Source of the DNA: Jeongeupia naejangsanensis
GTDB taxonomy: Bacteria > Pseudomonadota > Gammaproteobacteria > Burkholderiales > Chitinibacteraceae
Reading direction: 5' to 3'
Assembly: GCF_016865585.1 (NCBI RefSeq)
Contig: NZ_JAESND010000004.1
Span: forward strand, 62,001 to 126,000
DNA: 64,000 nucleotides
Part shown: one piece after another, positions 57,906 through 64,000 of the stretch
How positions within the stretch are numbered: position 1 is the stretch's first letter
How the letters are laid out: each line of letters begins with the position of its first letter
Program-made: the position numbers and the translations under genes
The notes under the pieces: model-generated
What the model was told of the DNA's origin: nothing
Database searches by the model: none
The model's input: only the letters and a program-made list of their open reading frames with translations

Positions 57906-60260
57906 TTATTCGGCTGGCGGTACGAGTACGGTACGGTTGCCGTTGGTTTCCATCGCACTGACCAGGCCGGCAGCCTCCATGCTTTCGATCAGCCGCGCTG
58001 CACGGTTGTAGCCGATGCGCAGCTGGCGCTGCACCGACGAGATCGACGCGCGGCGCGATTTCAGTACGAACGCCACAGCTTCGTCGTAGAGCGGATCCGC
58101 TTCCTGATCTCCGCCGCCACCTTCTAGTCCGGCGTTGCCGGCAGCTTCGGCATCGAAGCCGCCGTTGAGCACGCCGTCGATGTAGTCCGGTTCGCCGGTG
58201 CTCTTCAGGTATTCGACCACCTTGTGCACCTCGTCGTCGGCGACGAAGGCACCGTGGACGCGCTGCGGGTAGCCGGTACCCGGCGGCAGGAAGAGCATGT
58301 CGCCCTGGCCCAAGAGCGCTTCGGCGCCCATCTGGTCGAGGATGGTGCGGCTGTCGATCTTGCTCGACACCTGGAACGCCAGCCGGGTCGGGATGTTGGC
58401 CTTGATCAGGCCGGTGATTACGTCGACCGACGGCCGCTGGGTGGCGAGAATCAGGTGGATGCCGGCGGCGCGCGCCTTCTGCGCCAGTCGGGCGATCAGT
58501 TCCTCGATCTTCTTGCCGGCGACCATCATCAGGTCGGCAAATTCGTCGACGACGACAACGATGAAGGGCAGATGCTCGACCGGCTCGGGGTTGTCCGGCG
58601 TCAGCGTGAAGGGGTTGGTCAGTTTCTGACCGGCCTTTTCGGCCTCCTTGACCTTCTGGTTGAAGCCGGCAAGGTTGCGCACGCCGAAGTGGCTCATCAG
58701 CCGGTAGCGCTTTTCCATCTCGGCGACGCACCAGTTCAGCGCGTTGGCGGCAAGCTTCATGTCGGTGACCACCGGCGCCAAGAGATGCGGAATGCCGTCG
58801 TAGACCGACAGCTCGAGCATCTTCGGGTCGACCATGATGAAGCGCACTTCTTCCGGCGTCGCCTTGTACAGCAGCGAGAGGATCATCGCATTGACGCCGA
58901 CCGACTTGCCCGAGCCGGTGGTGCCGGCGACCAGCATGTGCGGGGCCTTGGCCAGATCGGTGACCGACGGCTTGCCGGTGATGTCCTTGCCCAGCGCGAG
59001 CGTGAGCTTCGAGTGCATGCCGTGGAAGGCTTCGGACGAGAGGATCTCCGACAGCCGGATCGTCTGCCGCTTCGGGTTCGGCAGTTCGAGCCCCATGCAG
59101 GTCTTGCCCGGGATCGTCTCGACGACGCGGATGCTGACGAGGCCGAGCGCACGCGCTAGATCCTTCATCAGATTGACGATCTGCGCGCCCTTGACGCCGA
59201 CGGCGGGCTCGATCTCGTAGCGGGTGATCACCGGGCCGGGATAGGCCGCGATGACCTTGACCTCGACATTGAACTCGGCGAGCTTGCGCTCGATCAGCCG
59301 AGAGGTGAATTCGAGCGTGTCGTTGCTGATGGTTTCCTGCGACGCCAGCACCGGCGCGAGCAGGCTCAGCGCGGGCAAGCCGCCAGCAACGGCAGGCGTG
59401 GGGAGGTCGTCGAACGCAAACAGTGTCGGCTGGACGGTTTTCTTCTGTTGCGCTTCGGCTTCCTTTTCGGCTGCCTTGATCACGGCCTTGGCGACCGGGA
59501 CTTCGATCTGCGGCGTCTCGATCTTCAGCGGCGCTTTTTCTTCCTGCTTCTTCTTCTCGACGTTGATCTTCTCTTCGCGCTGCACCGACGCCTGACGGCC
59601 GATGCGGCGGTCCTGCGCGGCTTGCCAGGTATCGACGCACTTGAAGCCCAGCCATTCGATGCCGGTACCGAGTTTTTCCATCAGCGCCAGCCAGGACAGG
59701 CCGGTAAACAGCGAGACGCCGAGCGCCCAGACGACGATCAGCGTCAGCGTCGCGCCGGCGAAGCCGAGTGCGCGGTAGAGCCAGCCGCCGAGGGCGACGC
59801 CGACGATGCCGCCGTGCGACAGCGGCAAGGCAACGTCGAGTGTATGCAGGCGCAGGGCCTCGAGACTGCAGCTCGCCAGCAGGATCATGAAGAAACCGGT
59901 GCAGGCCAGCAGTACGACCGGACGGGACGAATGGCTGACGTGATCGATCCGGCGATAGCCCCACAGAATGGCGGCAAGGCAGAAGGCGACCCACCACCAG
60001 GCCGAGAGCCCGAAGACGGACAACAGGATGTCCGCGACCCAGGCACCGACGCTGCCGCCGCGGTTCAGGACTGCCGCCTGCGTCGCGCTGTGGGACCAGC
60101 CGGGGTCCGCGCGGTGGTAGCTGCCGAGCGCAAGGACGAGATAGACAACGATGGCGACCAGCAATAGCCACCACGATTCGCGCAGTACGCCGGCGAGCTG
60201 GGGAGGGAGCGCCGCTCGGGTCGAGGCCTTGGTGATGTTTTTCTTGCGGAAAATGGCCAT
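57906..60260 (-). CDS. ftsK: DNA translocase FtsK
   Basis: Septal DNA pump of 784 residues that moves the terminus region into daughter cells. Four N-terminal membrane segments lie between about 28 and 200, followed by a short Lys/Glu linker, the alpha-beta motor with Walker [14 protein letters not shown] and Walker [13 protein letters not shown], and the C-terminal gamma winged helix ([20 protein letters not shown]) that reads KOPS. Length is typical of the short-linker FtsK form. ATG 60260. Confidence 0.96.
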   Translation of the reverse strand: MAIFRKKNITKASTRAALPPQLAGVLRESWWLLLVAIVVYLVLALGSYHRADPGWSHSATQAAVLNRGGSVGAWVADILLSVFGLSAWWWVAFCLAAILWGYRRIDHVSHSSRPVVLLACTGFFMILLASCSLEALRLHTLDVALPLSHGGIVGVALGGWLYRALGFAGATLTLIVVWALGVSLFTGLSWLALMEKLGTGIEWLGFKCVDTWQAAQDRRIGRQASVQREEKINVEKKKQEEKAPLKIETPQIEVPVAKAVIKAAEKEAEAQQKKTVQPTLFAFDDLPTPAVAGGLPALSLLAPVLASQETISNDTLEFTSRLIERKLAEFNVEVKVIAAYPGPVITRYEIEPAVGVKGAQIVNLMKDLARALGLVSIRVVETIPGKTCMGLELPNPKRQTIRLSEILSSEAFHGMHSKLTLALGKDITGKPSVTDLAKAPHMLVAGTTGSGKSVGVNAMILSLLYKATPEEVRFIMVDPKMLELSVYDGIPHLLAPVVTDMKLAANALNWCVAEMEKRYRLMSHFGVRNLAGFNQKVKEAEKAGQKLTNPFTLTPDNPEPVEHLPFIVVVVDEFADLMMVAGKKIEELIARLAQKARAAGIHLILATQRPSVDVITGLIKANIPTRLAFQVSSKIDSRTILDQMGAEALLGQGDMLFLPPGTGYPQRVHGAFVADDEVHKVVEYLKSTGEPDYIDGVLNGGFDAEAAGNAGLEGGGGDQEADPLYDEAVAFVLKSRRASISSVQRQLRIGYNRAARLIESMEAAGLVSAMETNGNRTVLVPPAE

Positions 60261-60413
60261 GTCGAAACGGGGGATTTGGTATTCAGCGGACGATTATAAC
60301 GGTTCGTTCCCGTTGGCAGGTGCGATGTGCCGGGGACGGGGGGCCCTCATGATCATTCTGATCCGGAATACGGCGTGGGGATTCGGTGATGACACCGAGG
60401 GCTTCGGCAGCGA

Positions 60414-61157
60414 CTAGTCGAGATGGCGCTGTTGCCACGTCAGATAACAGGCGTGGACGTGTTGTACGTAGGCATCACGATCGGCGAAATCGGCCGGGTC
60501 GAACGCGTCGTACACATGGTAGTGGGCCTGCCGGTTGGGCGCGCAAGCAATCTGGCGCAGCATCTGCGGCAACGTCTGGCCCTCCCAGGCGAAGGCCTGC
60601 TGCGCTTCGTAGTGCAGGAACACCGGTACGATCGGTACACCGGTATCGAGCGAGAGCGTGAACGCGCCGTAGTGGAAGCGCTCTGCAACGCGCCGGCCCT
60701 TGCAGCCGCCCTCGGGGTAGATCGCGATATTGCGTCCGCCGCTGACAGCACTGCGCATCGAGGTCAGCGCGTTCTGGCGCGAGCCCTTGCTTTCGCGTTC
60801 GACGAAGAAGGTGCCGGCGGCTGCGGCGATACGGCCGACGAACCACCAGTCGCGAACCTCGATTTTGGCGAGACTGACGACGTTGAACAGCCCGGGTATC
60901 CCGACCAGCTCAAGCGCGGACGGATGATTGGCGATCAGGATGAAGTGATCGGGCAGCGGGCGAGTCTGGTGCTGGTGCAGGTGCAACCGGACACCGAGGG
61001 CACGGACAAAGCAGCGGCACCAGCTGCGAAATAGTTTCGGATAGCAGATGCGCAGCCAGCCGGATGGCAGCAGGGCAAGCAGCAGCAGGGCCAGCGTATA
61101 GGCGGCGAGGTCAAGCCAGCAGATCGCCCGGAGGAAAAGGTGCAGCAGGTAGCGCAT
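60414..61157 (-). CDS. PlsC-type 1-acyl-sn-glycerol-3-phosphate acyltransferase
   Basis: Membrane-bound acyltransferase of 247 residues. An N-terminal hydrophobic stretch (LLHLFLRAICWLDLAAYTLA) precedes the acyltransferase motifs: NHPSALELVG, TFFVERESKGSR and IAIYPEGG. The catalytic NHx4D is NHx4E here, an unusual but conservative change. It should acylate lysophosphatidate or a related lipid. Its start is 82 bases after the MotA-type gene on the same strand. ATG 61157 gives a normal length. Confidence 0.82.
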   Translation of the reverse strand: MRYLLHLFLRAICWLDLAAYTLALLLLALLPSGWLRICYPKLFRSWCRCFVRALGVRLHLHQHQTRPLPDHFILIANHPSALELVGIPGLFNVVSLAKIEVRDWWFVGRIAAAAGTFFVERESKGSRQNALTSMRSAVSGGRNIAIYPEGGCKGRRVAERFHYGAFTLSLDTGVPIVPVFLHYEAQQAFAWEGQTLPQMLRQIACAPNRQAHYHVYDAFDPADFADRDAYVQHVHACYLTWQQRHLD

Positions 61158-61239
61158 CGCGTCTCCGCTGTCGCAAGTCTGCTTTCGGTTTAGCCGGTTT
61201 ACCGCCGGCTGCCCAATCGGCGTGACCGGTTGGGGCCAC

Positions 61240-61983
61240 TCAGGCGTGCAGGTAGCCCGCGAGCTTGTTCTCGTAAAGGCGCGGGTTTTCGCCGTTGGCG
61301 ATCGCCACCAGGCCTTCGAGCAGCATCTCGCGGTGGACGACTTCGCTGTGGATGTGGCGCTTGAGTTTGCCGGCGATCGGCAGGAACACGAGGTTGGCAA
61401 TGCCGACGCCGTAGATCGTCGCGACAAAGGCCACGGCGATGCCGGCGCCCAGCTTGGACGGATCCGACAGGTTTTCCATCACATGGATCAGCCCGAGCAC
61501 CGCACCGAGAATGCCCAGCGTCGGCGCGTAGCCGCCGGCAGCTTCCCAGATCTTGGCGGCCGCCTTGGCGCTGTGTTCGTAGGCGTCGATGTCGAGTTCG
61601 AAGGCCCGCCGGATCATCTCGGGTTCGGCGCCGTCGACGAGCATCTGCAGCCCGCGTTTGACGAAGGGATTCTTCTCGGTGTTCATCACGTTTTCGAGCG
61701 CCAGCAGGCCGCCGCGCCGCGACTGGTGTCCCCAGTTGACCAGCGTGTTCAGCAGTTTGCGGTTGTCGTGCTGCGGCGGCACGAATATCCAGCGCAGCAT
61801 TTTCATGCCGGCGACAAAGTCGCTCATCCGGCTCTGCAGCATCACCGCACCGGCGGTACCGCCAAGGACGATCAGGAAGGCGGTGAGCTGCAGCAGCGAG
61901 CCGATGTGCCCCCCCTCGAGCCACTGGCCGAGCAGGATGGCCGTGAGCCCGAGGATGAGGCCGAAGATGCTGATCTTGTCCAT
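61240..61983 (-). CDS. Flagellar motor stator protein, MotA family (MotC-like)
   Basis: Inner-membrane stator protein of 247 residues with four spans (about 5-22, 28-46, 147-170 and 178-202). It has the MotA/ExbB region EAAGGYAPTLGILGAVLGLI, with the Pro residues of the stator, and the charged cytoplasmic loop RRAFELDIDAYEH. The shape is of the MotC/PomA type, which pairs with an OmpA-like MotD. It begins directly at the fliA stop, so it is co-transcribed. No motD/motB gene follows; the next gene is a PlsC-type acyltransferase. Confidence 0.88.
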   Translation of the reverse strand: MDKISIFGLILGLTAILLGQWLEGGHIGSLLQLTAFLIVLGGTAGAVMLQSRMSDFVAGMKMLRWIFVPPQHDNRKLLNTLVNWGHQSRRGGLLALENVMNTEKNPFVKRGLQMLVDGAEPEMIRRAFELDIDAYEHSAKAAAKIWEAAGGYAPTLGILGAVLGLIHVMENLSDPSKLGAGIAVAFVATIYGVGIANLVFLPIAGKLKRHIHSEVVHREMLLEGLVAIANGENPRLYENKLAGYLHA

Positions 61984-62739
61984 TTATCTGGCGGTCCAGT
62001 CGGTCAGTCGGGTGCGCAGTCGCGCGACGGCCTGGCTGTGCAGCTGGCAGACGCGCGATTCGGAAACGCCGAGCACCGCGCCGATTTCCTTGAGATTGAG
62101 TTCTTCGTCGTAATACAGCGCCATCAGCAGCTTTTCGCGTTCCGGCAACTGGGCGATGCCCTCGATCAGCCGGGCGCGGAAGTGGGCGTCGTCGAGCTGT
62201 GCGAGCGGATCTGCACCATGGTCGGCGGCAAAGGCATCGAGCGGTGACGATGCGCCGTGCTCGTCGTCGTCGCGGGCGTAGTCGTCGATGTGCAGCAACT
62301 GGTGGCCGCGCGCATCGCCGAGCATGCCCTGGTAATCGTCGAGCGGCAGGTCCAGCGCTTTGGCGACCTCGGTTTCGCTCGGCGCACGACCGAGCTGTTG
62401 TTCGAGCTTGTGGATGGCTGCGTCGATGCTGCGCAGATTGCGGCGGGTCTGACGTGGCAACCAGTCGGCACTGCGCAGCTCGTCGAGCATTGCGCCACGG
62501 ATGCGCTGCGAGGCGAAGGTGTCGAACTGCACGCCGGCGCCGGGATCGAAATTGCGCGCGGCATCCATCAGGCCGATCAGGCCGACCTGGATCAGATCCT
62601 CGACGTCGACACTGGCCGGCAGCCTGGCGATCAGGTGATACGCGATCTTCTTGACCAGCGGCGTCGAGCGCGCAAGCAGTTCCGCATCGCTGTCCGATCG
62701 GGTGTCACGATAGAGCTTGAGGGCGCGTTGATTGATCAT
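61984..62739 (-). CDS. fliA: Flagellar sigma factor 28
   Basis: Sigma-28 of 251 residues that directs late flagellar genes. Region 2 is LVKKIAYHLIARLPASVDVE to DLIQVGLIGLMDAARNFDP, region 3 has GAMLDELRSADWLPRQTRRN, and region 4 ends in LNLKEIGAVLGVSESRVCQL. Length is normal. Its stop codon is followed at once by the start of the MotA-type gene, so the stator is likely expressed with it. Confidence 0.95.
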   Translation of the reverse strand: MINQRALKLYRDTRSDSDAELLARSTPLVKKIAYHLIARLPASVDVEDLIQVGLIGLMDAARNFDPGAGVQFDTFASQRIRGAMLDELRSADWLPRQTRRNLRSIDAAIHKLEQQLGRAPSETEVAKALDLPLDDYQGMLGDARGHQLLHIDDYARDDDEHGASSPLDAFAADHGADPLAQLDDAHFRARLIEGIAQLPEREKLLMALYYDEELNLKEIGAVLGVSESRVCQLHSQAVARLRTRLTDWTAR

Positions 62740-62769
62740 GGGCCTTGGTGGAACGGTTGCCGGATCAGT

Positions 62770-63354
62770 TTACCGCAACGTGGCCCGGCTTTCGCCCGCC
62801 AGCGCCGTTTCCAGTTGGGAAAGTGCCTCAGCCAGCGCCGTATTGGCTGCGGCGGCGATGCCGTCGCCGTTCATCGGGGAAATTGGTGCATGGCCGGCGA
62901 CAGCGAGCTGCCGGGCTGGCGTTTTGCCGTTGCGCAGCGCCAGCTGCAGCCGGACGACGGCTTCGCGGGGCTGCTCGGGCTGCAGCTCGGTGTACAGCGC
63001 GCTGATGCGGCCATCGATGGCATGGGATGCAGCGTTGGGGTCCTGTGTCAGTGTGGCGCCGGCGGCGATCAGCCACTCCTTCAGCCGGTTTTCGATCTGG
63101 CGTGCCGGCGGTGCGACGTAGCCGCGGTAGGGGTCAGTGACAAAACGATGTGCCGTTTCGCGATAGATGAAACCGCGCTGGCCAAAGGGCTCGTCGATCG
63201 CAAGCGCGCCGACGTAGACCGTTGCACCGGCAAGCGTCGGGGCGCTCTGGGCCGGGCGCTCGGCGTTGAGCACGTAATTGAATTCGGCGGTCGGCCGGCT
63301 GGCCGCGCACGCAGCGAGCAGCACCGTGGCAACGAGGATCAGTAGGGTACGCAT
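62770..63354 (-). CDS. ABC-type transport auxiliary lipoprotein (PqiC/DUF330 type)
   Basis: Outer-membrane lipoprotein of 194 residues; lipobox LLAAC (Cys16) follows a short signal peptide. The family region FNYVLNAERP, GATVYVGALAIDEPFGQRGF then ETAHRFVTDPYRGYVAPPAR and LAVAGHAPI matches the ABC-type transport auxiliary lipoproteins that work with MCE proteins in lipid movement. It begins eight bases after the MCE-type gene on the same strand and completes that operon. Confidence 0.85.
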   Translation of the reverse strand: MRTLLILVATVLLAACAASRPTAEFNYVLNAERPAQSAPTLAGATVYVGALAIDEPFGQRGFIYRETAHRFVTDPYRGYVAPPARQIENRLKEWLIAAGATLTQDPNAASHAIDGRISALYTELQPEQPREAVVRLQLALRNGKTPARQLAVAGHAPISPMNGDGIAAAANTALAEALSQLETALAGESRATLR

Positions 63355-63362
63355 GGCGGTTC

Positions 63363-64000
63363 TCAGCGTTGCGGGAGCGGATAGGCGGGCGGCGGTTCGG
63401 AGAACAGCAGCGACGACGGATTGGCGCGGATGTCGCGCAACAGTGCATCGAGTTCGCTGCTGCCGCTATAGAGGTTATCGAGCGTATGACCGAGCTGCGC
63501 ATTGCGGTTGAGCAGCAAACGGTCGATTTCGCCGAGCGAGTGGTTGAGCCGGTCGAGCGACTGGTGCCACGCGGGATTGGCCAGCAGCGCATTGGCCGAT
63601 TTCAGCGTCGCCTGCAGGTCGGCCGGTGCACTGGCCAGTGCCGGATCGGCCAGCAGCGTGCCGAGGCGGACGTTGTTCTGGCGCAACTCGCGCACCAGCG
63701 CCAGCGTTTCGTCGCCGATCGGCTTCAGCGGCATCGCCGCCAGCTGCTCGGTGGCCTTTTGCGTGTTGCGGCCGATTTCCTCGAGCGGCATCGCGTTCAG
63801 CTTGCTGTCGACGGTGTCGGCGGCCTGCGAGACCTTGTCGACCATGGTCTGAAGGTCGAGTTTCTCCAGCTTTTCGGCGATGCTCTGCGTGGCATTGAGC
63901 AACTGGCCGACGGTGCTGCGCGCCGACGGTACGTACAGCGCGGTCGGTTTCCAGTTGATCGGCAGGACCGGGCTCGGCTTGCCCTCGATGTAGTCGATCT
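63363..64000 (-). CDS. MlaD/MCE family protein, partial
   Basis: C-terminal 212 residues of an MCE (MlaD/PqiB-type) periplasmic lipid-transfer protein; the gene continues past the right edge, so its start is not in the window. The visible part begins IDYIEGKPSPVLPINWKPTA and continues as a long helical region typical of the tail of YrbD-like single-MCE proteins. Together with the adjacent auxiliary lipoprotein it forms part of an ABC-type outer-membrane lipid transport system whose permease and ATPase genes should lie beyond 64000. Confidence 0.82.
   Translation of the reverse strand, partial: IDYIEGKPSPVLPINWKPTALYVPSARSTVGQLLNATQSIAEKLEKLDLQTMVDKVSQAADTVDSKLNAMPLEEIGRNTQKATEQLAAMPLKPIGDETLALVRELRQNNVRLGTLLADPALASAPADLQATLKSANALLANPAWHQSLDRLNHSLGEIDRLLLNRNAQLGHTLDNLYSGSSELDALLRDIRANPSSLLFSEPPPAYPLPQR

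Overview
The window is a GC-rich bacterial chromosome segment with dense, operonic gene packing. The gene set suggests a motile, aerobic, chitin-degrading betaproteobacterium, probably of Neisseriales (Chitinibacteraceae or Chromobacteriaceae type). It includes fliA with a MotA-type stator gene, an Acs/ActP/DUF485 acetate module, rpmB-rpmG, ftsK, uvrB, mutY, a GH18 chitinase lipoprotein, an esterase with two chitin-binding-type modules, and several cyclic-di-GMP proteins. The taxon is inferred from gene content; no rRNA or tRNA gene was seen to confirm it.

Layout. 0.4-10.2 kb: a sugar or polyol catabolic cluster with an AraC regulator, xylulokinase, a ribose-type ABC importer (binding protein, double ATPase, permease), a zinc alcohol dehydrogenase, a second FGGY kinase and an SDR. 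10.4-14.4 kb: a cluster of integron gene cassettes without an integrase (CALIN): eight minus-strand cassettes, each with an attC-like site downstream, carrying a GNAT acetyltransferase, a DUF1493 protein, a SUKH/SMI1-type gene with a frameshift, a DUF695-like protein and small membrane or exported proteins. 14.7-24.1 kb: core genes (LysR with a divergent MBL-fold protein, mutY-asmA, a thioesterase/LEA lipoprotein operon, rsmJ-mtfA, a periplasmic cyclophilin). 24.2-25.5 kb: GFA and NIPSNAP genes next to a second, single-cassette locus with the same attC type. 25.7-33.5 kb: a glycosyltransferase/phosphoesterase pair, DUF1289, a large HD-GYP sensor, glutamine-dependent NAD synthetase and a TetR regulator. 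33.6-38.5 kb: an exported SurE-like protein with a lipoprotein, an EAL-CBS-GGDEF protein and a response regulator with a degenerate GGDEF domain. 38.7-46.4 kb: a Spy-like protein, the chitin-binding esterase, uvrB, a ZnuD-like TonB receptor with two operator-like palindromes, and a YbdK-type ligase. 46.4-50.4 kb: a chemoreceptor, the chitinase and a divergent AraC regulator. 50.5-56.6 kb: the acetate module, a LysR regulator, a 59-residue protein, rpmG and rpmB. 56.6-64 kb: an ABC sugar-binding protein, ftsK, a PlsC-type acyltransferase, a MotA-type gene, fliA, and the end of an MCE-type lipid transport operon running off the right edge.

The most unusual material is the split cassette array. 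Both loci share the same attC type, and both end on their upstream side at the same palindrome-bearing sequence. Other points of interest are the homopolymer frameshift in the SUKH cassette, the tandem palindromes upstream of the metal-type TonB receptor, and a relic copy of the uvrB 5' end on the far side of that receptor. Nothing in the window clearly requires a wholly new system; the cassette loci are the best candidates for undescribed functions.
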